From NCBI GenBank assembly GCA_938041635.1, contig CALIAD010000047.1, positions 1 through 64,000 on the forward strand: 64,000 bases of DNA, read 5' to 3'. Shown here piece by piece: positions 52,672-61,956 of the stretch. Numbering within the stretch: the stretch's first letter is position 1; every line of letters starts with the position of its first letter. Under the pieces are notes generated by a model. It searched no databases. It worked only from the letters and a program-made list of their open reading frames with translations, and had not been told where the DNA came from. A program made the translations under genes and the position numbers. The DNA is from an uncultured Atopobium sp. GTDB taxonomy: Bacteria > Actinomycetota > Coriobacteriia > Coriobacteriales > Atopobiaceae.

Positions 52672-54816
52672 TTACAAGGTAATCTTGTATAACCTCATAG
52701 AACCTTCTTCTAGCACCACCTCAAAACCTGGGGTGGTGTCTGTTATTTGTGTGATACCTCTGAAGGTTCCAGGTTTGTAGGTACTGGTAACAGCGTTGGA
52801 GTAATCAACAACGTTGTTCAGAATAAGGACATACTGTACGTTAAGGTCGCGTGCCGTTTGAAGTACCTCGGGATCGCTGGAAATGCGATTAAGGCGTTTA
52901 CGAAGAATAGCGCTTGCGGGACGTTCTGAAGCGTCATAGCCGTTAGGGAAGCGCCAGAGCACATGTAAGTCGTTAGTGCCATATGCCCAGAGACTGCCAT
53001 CTTGAGGTAGGTTTGCAATAACAGCACCTGCAGGAACGGTAAGCTCCACGCGACGTAAAAACTCCAATTCTTCCGATGTCAAAATGTAGTGATCACCATA
53101 GGCCTTCTCGGAAGCCTGTTTAAAGGCAGTAGCAGCAGGAATTGGCTTTTCAGATTTAAGGTTTGGCATAGGAACCACATAGTTGAGCACAACCACACAC
53201 GCAATAACTGCACCAGCAATCAGAGGTTTAGCCCAAACGTTGCAAAAGACGCAGGTCTGAGCCTGAGAAGCTTTTTCTCTCCAGGAGGCAAACGTTTCCA
53301 GCGCAGCTTCGGCAAGAGTTGCCAGGCCAAGCGCTGCCAGCGGAATCGCCATAATGACGCAGCTTGCCGCAATGCGGAACGGATCGGTATACCAAAATCC
53401 CGAGAGATATCCCTTCAGAGGAACGTCAAACGTAATAATAAAAATGCAGAGTATAGACAGGTACATAAAGGCAGATACCATCCATCGAGCCTGCTTGTGC
53501 TTAAACGTCCATACAGCGCCTACAAGCACGCAGATTGAAAGTATCGGTTGTGGAGAAACAAGCTCTCCACCTGCGTACGACTGTCCAATAAAGTCCATGC
53601 CAAGGGCGTGCAAAATAGCATCTTGCAGGCTTGAGTAGGCGCTCCACCAGAAATTGAGAGCCACGCCTCGAACAATCAAAACGTAGTAGAAAACAGACCA
53701 AATAACCAGCGCAAAGATAAAGAATACGTATGCCAGCGTGACAGGCTTGATTTGTTTTCCAAAGAGAACAACTCTGCGTTTTGACTCTCCAATACGTGCA
53801 AAACTCCAAGGTAAAAGCACAACAATTGACGAGAAAATCGTGGAAGGATGCAAGATAAAGAGGGTAATCAAGCCAAGAACAAATATGACAATAAGCCAGA
53901 TGAGGTCGTGTTTTGGTGTTTTTGAGCGAGTCATCTGCATAAAAATCCACCAAATAGAAGGCATTACACAGAAGGCTACGGTGTTAGGAAAGATTGGTCC
54001 ATAGATGAGAAGCGACCAAGGGAAAACAAAAAATGCTAGGCAAACAAAAGCTCCACTGATAAGCGCAATACGATGTTTAGGAAGAACTTTTGCAATAACC
54101 GAGCAGATTGAGAGCGGAAAGATAATTGCTGCACTGACAAAGTTGAGTGCATTACCTGCAATAGGAACGGTTGTAGAAACAAGCTGCGTTGTTAGTGCAA
54201 CAATGATGTTCCAGCCTGAAGGATAAAATCCCGAAGTCCCCGGTTCCCAAGGGGTAATTGAAGCTTCTACGGTGCTGTAGAAGTCATAGTGAATTGATGA
54301 GTACTTTTGAGACTCAATCATTGCCTGCGTGACGTCCAAGTGGTGCACAATATCCCAGCCTTGTACAAAGGAGCTGGCAGAAGGCAGGGTTGGTAAGAAG
54401 AGAAGTCCTACGGTAAGAAGACCAATTGCTACGTACAGAAGAGGCATCCAGAAAGGGAGTTCTTCGCAGATGAATGCTGGTACAGAGCTAGTTGATTGCT
54501 TGCCAGCGCGTATTGCTTTGGATTTGTTGGGTTTCTCGCCCCTGAGGTCTTCTTTGTGTTTGGGAGCAACATAAAAAACGTAGCCATTGACTAGAGCTGC
54601 AATAAGTAGAGGAATAAGAACCATTACAGCCAAGGGGATAGGGATGTTCAGTGCGCTAAAGATTTCTCCCTCAATAAAGAAGAGTGCGCAGCTTACCAAA
54701 GGAGCACTAACAAGCGCCCAGGGCTTTGGCATGCCGGAAGCATGCAACAAAATGACGCCCGGTACGTAGAGCAGGGCAATAATGACAACTACACTTTGGA
54801 AGAACTCAAGCCACAT
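52672..54816 (-). CDS. Large polytopic membrane protein (DUF6541-like)
   Basis: A 714-residue protein with a dozen or more membrane helices over about residues 1-540, and a C-terminal extracytoplasmic domain of roughly 170 residues (LTVPAGAVIANLPQDGSLWAYG, VQYVLILNN). The layout, with long N-terminal helices, an early loop containing HHLDVTQAMIES and W/Y-rich outer loops, resembles the GT-C-like glycosyltransferase or DUF6541 membrane proteins of Actinobacteria. A role in cell-surface polysaccharide assembly is plausible but not shown. Only a weak ribosome site (GGATC) precedes the ATG. Confidence 0.6.
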   Translation of the reverse strand: MWLEFFQSVVVIIALLYVPGVILLHASGMPKPWALVSAPLVSCALFFIEGEIFSALNIPIPLAVMVLIPLLIAALVNGYVFYVAPKHKEDLRGEKPNKSKAIRAGKQSTSSVPAFICEELPFWMPLLYVAIGLLTVGLLFLPTLPSASSFVQGWDIVHHLDVTQAMIESQKYSSIHYDFYSTVEASITPWEPGTSGFYPSGWNIIVALTTQLVSTTVPIAGNALNFVSAAIIFPLSICSVIAKVLPKHRIALISGAFVCLAFFVFPWSLLIYGPIFPNTVAFCVMPSIWWIFMQMTRSKTPKHDLIWLIVIFVLGLITLFILHPSTIFSSIVVLLPWSFARIGESKRRVVLFGKQIKPVTLAYVFFIFALVIWSVFYYVLIVRGVALNFWWSAYSSLQDAILHALGMDFIGQSYAGGELVSPQPILSICVLVGAVWTFKHKQARWMVSAFMYLSILCIFIITFDVPLKGYLSGFWYTDPFRIAASCVIMAIPLAALGLATLAEAALETFASWREKASQAQTCVFCNVWAKPLIAGAVIACVVVLNYVVPMPNLKSEKPIPAATAFKQASEKAYGDHYILTSEELEFLRRVELTVPAGAVIANLPQDGSLWAYGTNDLHVLWRFPNGYDASERPASAILRKRLNRISSDPEVLQTARDLNVQYVLILNNVVDYSNAVTSTYKPGTFRGITQITDTTPGFEVVLEEGSMRLYKITL

Positions 54817-54937
54817 CCTGATCCAATCAAGGTGTTAGTAAAAATTCTTATACTTCTGGGTCACACGACTGGGCGTGACAGTTATTTCAAACAGACTGGT
54901 CTATTTTACGATAGAAGCAAAAGTGGTGTTGAGATAA

Positions 54938-54964
54938 ACAAAAAGGACTTCCGAAGAAGTCCTT
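54938..54964 (-). terminator. Terminator of the tRNA-Gln/tRNA-Glu transcript
   Basis: On the minus strand AAGGACTTC and GAAGTCCTT form a 9-bp stem (54943-54951 with 54956-54964) closed by a UUCG tetraloop and followed by TTTTTGTTT. It lies eight bases after the encoded CCA of tRNA-Glu. Confidence 0.93.
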
Positions 54965-54971
54965 GAACATT

Positions 54972-55048
54972 TGGTAGCCCGTACCAGATTCGAACTGGTG
55001 ATCTCCGCCTTGAGAGGGCGGCGTCCTGAACCGCTAGACGAACGGGCC
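54972..55048 (-). tRNA. tRNA-Glu (CTC anticodon)
   Basis: The minus strand folds as a cloverleaf: acceptor GGCCCGT with ACGGGCT (G-U at the first pair), D-arm with AGCGGTT, anticodon loop CTCTCAA giving CTC, and T-arm with GTTCGAATC. The 3' CCA is encoded. It follows tRNA-Gln by 19 bases in the same transcript. Confidence 0.95.
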
Positions 55049-55067
55049 AAATATGACTGGGAGGACA

Positions 55068-55141
55068 TGGCTGGGATAGAGAGAGTCGAACTCCCGTTGA
55101 CGGAACCAGAATCCGCTGTCCTACCACTAGACGATATCCCA
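55068..55141 (-). tRNA. tRNA-Gln (CTG anticodon)
   Basis: The minus strand gives acceptor TGGGATA with TATCCCA, anticodon loop TTCTGGT giving CTG, T-arm with GTTCGACTC, discriminator G and an encoded CCA. The U1-A72 start is typical of bacterial tRNA-Gln. The gene for the tRNA-Glu(CTC) follows. Confidence 0.95.
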
Positions 55142-55174
55142 AGATGTCATCCATGCGCATCAGCGCGAGAAATA

Positions 55175-55203
55175 ACTATAAAGGAGACTCGTCAGAGATG
55201 CAA
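55175..55203 (-). promoter_or_regulatory. Promoter of the tRNA-Gln/Glu unit
   Basis: On the minus strand TTGCAT (55203-55198) and TATAGT (55180-55175) are separated by exactly 17 bases, about 34 bases before the tRNA-Gln 5' end. Confidence 0.7.
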
Positions 55204-55258
55204 GCAATAATTTCAAGAAATTCTGTTTGCAGCAAAAAATATTATACAAAACGCATCT

Positions 55259-56908
55259 CTAAGCGCAAGGAACGTCTCTCGTATTTGAGCTGAGCATGCG
55301 TTCTGCATCAATAAGTGCCTGGTCAAGAGGGGCACAGCTGGTGCAACTTGCGCATGCGGTAGGAGCGCTTGGAGTTGCAGCAAGGCCACCTTTAGCTGTT
55401 TCTCTGAGAGAAACAGGGAGCGCAGCGCCAACTTCTGCCATAGCGTGTGCAACCTCATCAAACGGAATTGGGTTACCAACGCCCGCAAGAGCAAGCTGAG
55501 AAGAGCTTACGGCAGCAGCTACGCCAATAGCGTTTCTATCTTGGCAAGGATACTCAACTAGTCCTCTGACCGGGTCACAGACGAGTCCTAGAAGGTTAGA
55601 GATGGCAATAGAAGCAGCGTCCAAGCACTGTTGAGGAGTGCCACCCAAGAGCTCAGTCAACGCAGATGCGCTCATGGCAGCAGCGGAACCAACCTCTGCC
55701 TGACAGCCGCCCTCAGCGCCAGAAACACTAGCGTTGGTGGTTAGGATGGCTCCAATAGCACTTGCATTCCAAAGCGCAGAAATAACTTGCTCGTCGGTGG
55801 CACCAATCTCTTCTGCTACCGAGATAAGCGATCCTGGTACAACGCCAGAAGCGCCTGCAGTAGGAGCGGCAACAATGACGCCCATGGTTGCTGAGCGCTC
55901 AAGCACGGCCATAGCGTACGCAACAGCTCGTGTTTGCGTGGTGCCCATAAGCGCACTTGAGATTGCAGCTGGGGTGTTTGCTACGGTCTTGGCCTGGCCG
56001 TTGAGCAGACCACCAATGGACTGACGAGGCGTCTTGATAGTGTCGTGAACCTCATCGCGCATAATCTCAAGAACGTGAGCCATCTCGGCGTCTACGTCGG
56101 CATCTGGTCGCAAGTCCTTCTCGCGCTGGCGCATAATCTGGCCAATAGAGGCTTCCGTCTTGGAGCACCTGGCGAGAAGATCTGCGCCGTTGTCAAAGGC
56201 TCCTGAAAGCACGTCGTTTGTGACCTGTGGAGCTGCTCCTGGAATGGAAACCTGAGCGGCATACGAAACGTGAGGTGCCAGCTGGAAGAGGTCGAGAACT
56301 TTCTGCTCAATAGGCTCGTCAATCTCAAAGACAGTGTGGGCAAAGCCGCCGCGCTCTGAGCGGAAGGTGCGCATAGTTGCAACATTGATGTTTTGTGTAG
56401 CCAAAATAGTAGTGAGAGCTGCAAGAACACCGGGCTTATCGCGATGTGAAACAAAGATAGTGGGCATATCGCCAGACATGCGAATGCGCACGCCATTGAC
56501 GCCAGAGATGCGAATACGGCCGCCACCAACAGACTCGCCCATAACGGAAACATGGACGTTATCTGCGCCGTAGAGGTGAATTTCTACGGTGTTTGGGTGC
56601 AGAGTCTCGTCGTCGCCCTTCTCAATAACGCTGTAGTTAAGATGTGCTTCTTCTGCCAGAGTAAGTGCTTCACGGACGCGCGTATCGTCTGGAGCAAGGC
56701 CCAAGATGCCTGCAATCAGAGCATAATCAGTGCCGTGACCAAGGTGGGTATGAGAGAAGGAGTTGTAGAGCCAAAACTCAACGCGCTCCAGCTGCTTTGG
56801 TGCAAGCGAGCGTGCAACCAGAGCAATGCGCAAGGCTCCTGCTGTGTGCGAGGAAGAAGGACCCACCATAATGGGGCCAAGGACCTCAAACGCAGACATA
56901 GAAATCAT
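55259..56908 (-). CDS. sdaA: L-serine dehydratase (iron-sulfur, single chain)
   Basis: A 549-residue [4Fe-4S] serine ammonia-lyase that makes pyruvate from serine. The N-terminal beta domain has SAFEVLGPIMVGPSSSHTAGALR, a linker ACT-like domain follows near 145-215 (PGVLAALTTILATQNINV), and the C-terminal alpha domain has SGAEGGCQAEVGSAAAMSA and CDPVRGLVEYPCQDRNA with cluster cysteines. After GGLAATPSAP the tail is unusually Cys-rich (ACASCTSC, ending VPCA). GGAG lies six bases before the ATG; the open frame upstream of it is inside the gltX terminator. Confidence 0.93.
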   Translation of the reverse strand: MISMSAFEVLGPIMVGPSSSHTAGALRIALVARSLAPKQLERVEFWLYNSFSHTHLGHGTDYALIAGILGLAPDDTRVREALTLAEEAHLNYSVIEKGDDETLHPNTVEIHLYGADNVHVSVMGESVGGGRIRISGVNGVRIRMSGDMPTIFVSHRDKPGVLAALTTILATQNINVATMRTFRSERGGFAHTVFEIDEPIEQKVLDLFQLAPHVSYAAQVSIPGAAPQVTNDVLSGAFDNGADLLARCSKTEASIGQIMRQREKDLRPDADVDAEMAHVLEIMRDEVHDTIKTPRQSIGGLLNGQAKTVANTPAAISSALMGTTQTRAVAYAMAVLERSATMGVIVAAPTAGASGVVPGSLISVAEEIGATDEQVISALWNASAIGAILTTNASVSGAEGGCQAEVGSAAAMSASALTELLGGTPQQCLDAASIAISNLLGLVCDPVRGLVEYPCQDRNAIGVAAAVSSSQLALAGVGNPIPFDEVAHAMAEVGAALPVSLRETAKGGLAATPSAPTACASCTSCAPLDQALIDAERMLSSNTRDVPCA

Positions 56909-56940
56909 AGCTACTCCAAAACTAAACAAACGGTAACGAT

Positions 56941-56975
56941 AAAAGAGCTGCAAAACCATCTGTTTTACAGCTCTT
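56941..56975 (-). terminator. Terminator after gltX
   Basis: On the minus strand AAGAGCTG and CAGCTCTT (56968-56975 with 56943-56950) form a perfect 8-bp outer stem that continues as an AAAAC/GTTTT inner stem after one mismatch, followed by TTTTAT. It separates gltX from sdaA. Confidence 0.85.
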
Positions 56976-57040
56976 GTGTGGTTTTACTTTTGATACCCAC
57001 TTACGCTTGGAAGAATACGCGGCAACCGCGCATTCACGCG

Positions 57041-58555
57041 TTATTTGCAAAGCTCCAGAGCGCGGTCAAGGCGAGCAAGGCAAACTTCACGACCAAGAAG
57101 CTCCATAGACTCTCCAAGAGGAGGGGAGACCATGTTGCCGCACTCAGCAACGCGAATGGACTGGAAGACAATGCGTTTCTTAAGGTCAAGCTGCTCTGGA
57201 AGCACCTCAAGGGCAGTGTCAATTGCTGCAGCCTTCCACTCGTCCTCAGAAACGCCCTCAAGAGCAGTTTTTGCAGCCGCAAGGACGGTAGCACTCTGAG
57301 CAGCGTCTTTGGTAAGACCCTTCTCAACGCTCTTTTGATCAAGGGTGACGTTTGCGCCTTCATACAGGAAGCGGGACTTCTCAATGACGTCTGGGCTTAC
57401 TGTGGTACGAGGACGAAGAATCTCGGAGAGCAGGTCATACCAGCCTGGACGAGTTGCGTAAATCTCTTCCGCAACAGTTGTATTGCCCTGAACAGGCTCA
57501 AGACCTGCGCCCACAAGCTCTGGAATAAGAACAGTCTTTGCAAAGGTCTGGTTGTCCATATTGGCAAGATACGTTGCATTAATCCAGTTCAGACGCTCTG
57601 GATCGGACTTAGCAGGGTTCTTGGAAACGTGGTCCAGAGAGAACTGAGACGCCAAAACGTCACGAGGAACAATGGTTGTCTCGCCATCAAGTGACCAGCC
57701 GAGAAGAGCCAGGTAGTTGACAAAGGCATCTGCAAGATAGCCCTGGTCACGATACTCCTCAACAGAAGTTGCGCCATGGCGCTTGGAGAGCTTCTTGCCG
57801 TCAGGACCCAAAATCATGGAAATGTGTGCGAAGGTTGGAACAGGTGCGCCCAGAGCCTCGTACACCATAATCTGACGAGGAGTGTTGGACAGGTGGTCAT
57901 CGCCACGAATGATGTGGGTAATGCCCATGCCAGCGTCATCAACAACGGTTGCAAAGTTATAGGTTGGGGTGCCATCAGAGCGGAAGATGATAAAGTCATC
58001 AAGCTCGCGAGCGTTAAAGGTTACGTCACCGTGAACAGCGTCGTGGACAATAACGTCGCCGCGATCCAGTGGAACTTTGATGCGAATGGTGTAAGGCTCA
58101 CCAGCATCAATTCTGCGCTGTGCCTCTGCAGGATCAATGTTTCTGCAGGTACGCTGATAGCCCTGGAAGGGATCGTGGCGCTCCTCGGCAGCCTTTTTGT
58201 CTTCAGCAAGCTTCTCTGGTGTGCAGAAGCATGGGTATGCCTTGCCCTCTGCCAGCAGTTTATTTGCTGCTTCACGATACAAATCAAGGCGCTCAGTCTG
58301 ACTGTAAGGACCACAATCGCCGCCCTTATCTGGACCCTCGTCCCAATCAAGACCAAGCCACTTCATAGCGCGCAGAATAATCTGAGTGTTCTCTTCAGTT
58401 GAGCGCGTAGGATCTGTGTCATCAATACGAAGAATAAACTTGCCACCGTTTGCGCGAGCAAAAGCCCAGTTATAGATAGCAGTACGTGCACCTCCGATGT
58501 GCAGCTTACCTGTTGGGGATGGCGCAAAACGTACTCTTACCTGCTTCTCTGACAA
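57041..58555 (-). CDS. gltX: Glutamate--tRNA ligase
   Basis: A 504-residue class I synthetase with RFAPSPTGKLHIGGARTA (HIGH-type motif), IDDTDPTRS, and KKLSKRHGA (KMSKS-type motif near residue 252), then the anticodon-binding C-terminal domain. The RNA partners tRNA-Glu and tRNA-Gln lie 2 kb away on the same strand. If the organism lacks GlnRS, a non-discriminating form with GatCAB would be needed, but neither is in the window. Confidence 0.96.
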   Translation of the reverse strand: MSEKQVRVRFAPSPTGKLHIGGARTAIYNWAFARANGGKFILRIDDTDPTRSTEENTQIILRAMKWLGLDWDEGPDKGGDCGPYSQTERLDLYREAANKLLAEGKAYPCFCTPEKLAEDKKAAEERHDPFQGYQRTCRNIDPAEAQRRIDAGEPYTIRIKVPLDRGDVIVHDAVHGDVTFNARELDDFIIFRSDGTPTYNFATVVDDAGMGITHIIRGDDHLSNTPRQIMVYEALGAPVPTFAHISMILGPDGKKLSKRHGATSVEEYRDQGYLADAFVNYLALLGWSLDGETTIVPRDVLASQFSLDHVSKNPAKSDPERLNWINATYLANMDNQTFAKTVLIPELVGAGLEPVQGNTTVAEEIYATRPGWYDLLSEILRPRTTVSPDVIEKSRFLYEGANVTLDQKSVEKGLTKDAAQSATVLAAAKTALEGVSEDEWKAAAIDTALEVLPEQLDLKKRIVFQSIRVAECGNMVSPPLGESMELLGREVCLARLDRALELCK

Positions 58556-58646
58556 AACTCCTCCTTGGCAGTTACTTTCTAGCGAGAAAATCTAGTTTAT
58601 GCACTCTTTAGTATAACGCTTGAACACAGGTGACCGACAACGTTGC

Positions 58647-59615
58647 CTAGTCTTCAAACATATTGTGGTCTGCAAACTCTGCTTGCACGGTACGAATCAT
58701 AAGGTCTACGTCTTCAAGTCCCAGGTGGCGTTCCTTCTCGTCCGCCGCAAGCGTATGCCTACGACGTGCCCAGTTCTCAAGTGCGGCAGGAGAAGACTCA
58801 CGGGGAAGAGACCTAATTTCTGGATTCAAACGACGGCAGATGTCGCGGGAGTCAATGACAATAATCTTGCCCGCTTTTCTAGCTTCTGCGTAGCCATCAA
58901 TGTTGAACATGAACCAAGAATCCTCAAAGGCAGCGTTATGAGCCATAAAAGGAATCTTCTTCATAGTTGCTAGCAGCGCCTCTTGGGCTTTTTTATCGTC
59001 TCTAAATGATTTCTTGCCCTCAACATCTTTCCAGGTAATTTGGTGAATATCGGAAAGAGGAACACCTTTTTCTTTGTACATTTCGGGAATGCCAAAGTAA
59101 GCGGTGTGGGGCTCTACCGGAACGGTGTTACGACCAAGATTCCAAAACTCAAAGCCCACGTTAACAATGTAGCCCAGCTCAGGGAAGCGTGACGTAGTCT
59201 CAATATCAATGCCTAGCACCGTGCCAGAAACGCTCTTCTCGACATAGGCAATTTGCAAGTCGTTAAGAAGCGGACCTGCGGTTTTATAGACAGCCTTAGG
59301 GCGACGACGCTGCATCTTTGCAACGGCTGCCGCAAGATCGTCGTTGGAAAGACCGCGAGAAAGGCCAACGCCTCGATGGTTTCTGAGCCTCTCCACGCCG
59401 TAGGTGTCGCAGAGCGAGCGCGTTCTATCAGCAAGTTGCTGAATGACAGAAAACTCTACAGGCTCTTGGCCAAGCGGTGCTTCCTTCCAGGCATCAAGCA
59501 GCGTTTTAATAGCGTCACAGTTTTTGTTAACCTCGCCGATGATGGACTGATCATCAACAAGAAGTCCAGGTATAACAAACGCATTTGCGTGCTCAATAGC
59601 TTGATTGATATCCAT
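58647..59615 (-). CDS. DEDDh-type exonuclease
   Basis: A 322-residue protein whose C-terminal ~190 residues form a DnaQ/RNase T-like exonuclease domain: GIDIETTS (first Asp and Glu) near 137, AHNAAFEDSW with the second Asp, and ERHLGLEDVDLM with the His and last Asp, the DEDDh set. The N-terminal ~125 residues, rich in charge and helices, are not a domain I recognise. It could act on DNA or RNA ends. GAGAG lies before the ATG; gltX follows it on the same strand after about 90 bases. Confidence 0.8.
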   Translation of the reverse strand: MDINQAIEHANAFVIPGLLVDDQSIIGEVNKNCDAIKTLLDAWKEAPLGQEPVEFSVIQQLADRTRSLCDTYGVERLRNHRGVGLSRGLSNDDLAAAVAKMQRRRPKAVYKTAGPLLNDLQIAYVEKSVSGTVLGIDIETTSRFPELGYIVNVGFEFWNLGRNTVPVEPHTAYFGIPEMYKEKGVPLSDIHQITWKDVEGKKSFRDDKKAQEALLATMKKIPFMAHNAAFEDSWFMFNIDGYAEARKAGKIIVIDSRDICRRLNPEIRSLPRESSPAALENWARRRHTLAADEKERHLGLEDVDLMIRTVQAEFADHNMFED

Positions 59616-59768
59616 ACACTCTCGCTTTGGTGGGTGAGAATTAGTTCGACATATAAGTATCTACCCTGAAGCGCGTATTCTTTGCGTCATTTTCTAGAAA
59701 GTGGACGCCTCACCAAAAATGCGTGCTAGGCTGTTGGGTGCAACACAGTTCTATGAAAGGTTTTACGC

Positions 59769-61127
59769 ATGTCTGATTTGAATGAGTCACTTGCTCTTTC
59801 TGAGGAGCTTCTTGCTTTTATTAAGCAGAGTCCTTCCATGTTTCATACCACGCAAACTATCAAAGAGTACCTGTTAGAGAATGGTTTTACGTACCTCTCC
59901 GAGGGATCTTCTTGGGACATTCAGCCAGGCGGCTCTTACTTTACCACTCGCAATAATTCTTCAATTGTTGCCTGGAAAGTTGGCGAGAAGTACCGCGAGG
60001 CCCAAACCTCAAACGCTGATGCTCCTTATCATTTCCAGCTTGCCGTTGCCCACGGCGATTCTCCAACCTACAAGGTAAAAGCTCAGCCAGAGCTTACTGG
60101 TGAGGGTAGCTCTCTTCGTCTTAACACCGAGGCATACGGCGGCATGCTTGATCACACCTGGTTTGATCGTCCTTTGGGCATTGCTGGTCGTGTGCTGGTC
60201 AAGGTAGGAAACAAGGTAGAATCCAGGCTGGTCAACATCGAAGACGATGTTGTTATGATTCCAAGCTTGGCTATTCATCTTGAGCACAAAAATGGTCTCT
60301 CGCCAGAGTTCAACCGTGCTAAAGACCTGATGCCACTCTTCAGCGCTGGAGAGCTTAATCCTGGCGCCTTTAACGCCCTGGTAGCAGACGCAGCAGGCGT
60401 GTCTCAAGAGGACATTCTTTCTCGCGATTTGTTCTTAGTTGATCACACGGGCGGCCGCATTTGGGGTGCTAAGAAGGAGTTTGTTTCCGCTGGTCACCTG
60501 GATGACCTTCAGTGCGCCTTTGTAGCGCTTAAGGCCTTCCTTGCTTCCTCAAATGAGCAGGACATCTCTGTGTATACCTGCTTTGATAACGAAGAAGTTG
60601 GTTCAAATACCAAGCAGGGCGCTCAGTCCACATTTCTTAAAGACACGCTGCAGCGCATTAACGCCACGCTTGGCTTTACACAGGAAGATTACTACCGAGC
60701 GCTCTCGGCATCTTTGCTGGTAAGCTGCGACAATGCGCATGCGGTACACCCCAATTATCCCGAGAAGCACGATGCGGTCAACAAGCCTTATCTCAATGGC
60801 GGCATGGTTATCAAGGAAGCAGCACGTCAGTCGTACTGCACCGATGCGTTTAGCCGCGCCATTGTCGAGGCTATTTGGAAGCAGCAAAACATTCCTTACC
60901 AGGTTTTTGCCAATAGAAGCGATATGCCAGGCGGATCAACGCTGGGCAACCTCTCCAACATTCAGGCCAGCATGCATGCCGTTGACGTGGGCCTGCCACA
61001 GCTTGCTATGCACTCCGTGTACGAGACCGCGGGCACCAAAGACACGCTTTTAGGGTACCAGGCTCTCAAGGCGTTCTATGACACCTGCGTTTGCATCACC
61101 GATGCCGATTCGTTTGAGTTGAGGTAG
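59769..61127 (+). CDS. M18-family aminopeptidase
   Basis: A 452-residue aspartyl-type aminopeptidase. Metal ligands can be placed: His in AVAHGDSPTYKVK, Asp in SAGHLDDL, Glu-Glu in FDNEEVGSNTKQGA, Asp in SCDNAHAVHPNY and His in AMHSVYE. It removes N-terminal acidic or neutral residues in the cytoplasm as a large tetrahedral complex. AAAGG precedes the ATG. It is divergent from the exonuclease gene. Confidence 0.92.
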   Translation: MSDLNESLALSEELLAFIKQSPSMFHTTQTIKEYLLENGFTYLSEGSSWDIQPGGSYFTTRNNSSIVAWKVGEKYREAQTSNADAPYHFQLAVAHGDSPTYKVKAQPELTGEGSSLRLNTEAYGGMLDHTWFDRPLGIAGRVLVKVGNKVESRLVNIEDDVVMIPSLAIHLEHKNGLSPEFNRAKDLMPLFSAGELNPGAFNALVADAAGVSQEDILSRDLFLVDHTGGRIWGAKKEFVSAGHLDDLQCAFVALKAFLASSNEQDISVYTCFDNEEVGSNTKQGAQSTFLKDTLQRINATLGFTQEDYYRALSASLLVSCDNAHAVHPNYPEKHDAVNKPYLNGGMVIKEAARQSYCTDAFSRAIVEAIWKQQNIPYQVFANRSDMPGGSTLGNLSNIQASMHAVDVGLPQLAMHSVYETAGTKDTLLGYQALKAFYDTCVCITDADSFELR

Positions 61128-61200
61128 TACCTGGCGAGAAATCCCGTGTACTAGCTATACTTACGTACATCGCATACAACACATCACTTGAAGGAGTTCC

Positions 61201-61956
61201 ATGTCAGAAAAACAGCTTACTGCTCATGATATGGAGCTCCTAACTTGTGCAGGTATTTACGTTGAACCTCAGGCACTGAATGGTCCCGCGTTGGTATTTC
61301 CTATTTCAGATGGTGAAGGTGGAGACATACGTGTGTTGTGGCAGGGTGGCGCCTATGAAAGTGCAACGTACACAGATTCAAGAAAGAACCAGCTGGTATT
61401 TCCTTATCTTGAGTTGTATGACTTGTTGTTTAAAGCTGCTTGTTCCGTACACTCAGTCTTAATGTTGGGTGCTGGTGGTTGCTCGTATCCTCGATATTTA
61501 GTGGCTCATTATCCAGAGGTTTCTTGTGACGTACTGGAGCTTGATCCTAAAATTGCAGACCTTGCTCGTAGCTATTTCTTTGTGGATGAGGCTATCAGAG
61601 AGAGCAATGGCAGGCTTCGGGTACAAGTAGCTGATGGCGTTGAGTATATAAAGAGCCTATCTACCTCTGATAATAAGCGCTATGACGCTATCTTAAATGA
61701 TTGCTTTAGCGGAGAAGTTCCACCTGCAGCTATGATGACTGTTGAGTGGATGAGTCAAGTAGCACACTGTCTTACTCCTGGTGGAAGATATCTCACAAAT
61801 GTAGTTTCTGCACAGTCAGGAGAGGGAGCGCATCAGCTTGAAGTGCTCCTAGATGCTGCTCGCACAGTGTTTGAACAGGTAGAGGTTGTACCTTTGGATC
61901 CAGAAGCAGACCCAAGAGAGCCAGATAACCTTATGCTCGTTTGTCAGCGCGCTTAA
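61201..61956 (+). CDS. Spermidine-synthase-like Rossmann protein without key catalytic residues
   Basis: A 251-residue protein with the aminopropyltransferase/methyltransferase fold: SVLMLGAGGCSYPRYLV near residue 84 and CDVLELDPKIADLARSYF. The GGGDGG loop of true spermidine synthase is GAGGCSY, and the catalytic D-x-x-D segment reads NDCFSG with the second Asp lost, so polyamine synthesis is unlikely. It may act as a methyltransferase-like protein on an unknown substrate. AAGGAG lies before the ATG. Its 3' end overlaps the convergent MFS gene by 26 bases. Confidence 0.7.
   Translation: MSEKQLTAHDMELLTCAGIYVEPQALNGPALVFPISDGEGGDIRVLWQGGAYESATYTDSRKNQLVFPYLELYDLLFKAACSVHSVLMLGAGGCSYPRYLVAHYPEVSCDVLELDPKIADLARSYFFVDEAIRESNGRLRVQVADGVEYIKSLSTSDNKRYDAILNDCFSGEVPPAAMMTVEWMSQVAHCLTPGGRYLTNVVSAQSGEGAHQLEVLLDAARTVFEQVEVVPLDPEADPREPDNLMLVCQRA

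Noticed and set aside
56552..57694. Long open frame (about 380 codons) on the plus strand opposite gltX and sdaA
   Set aside because: It is antisense to two well-supported enzymes, starts inside sdaA without a ribosome site, and its translation has no recognisable motif.
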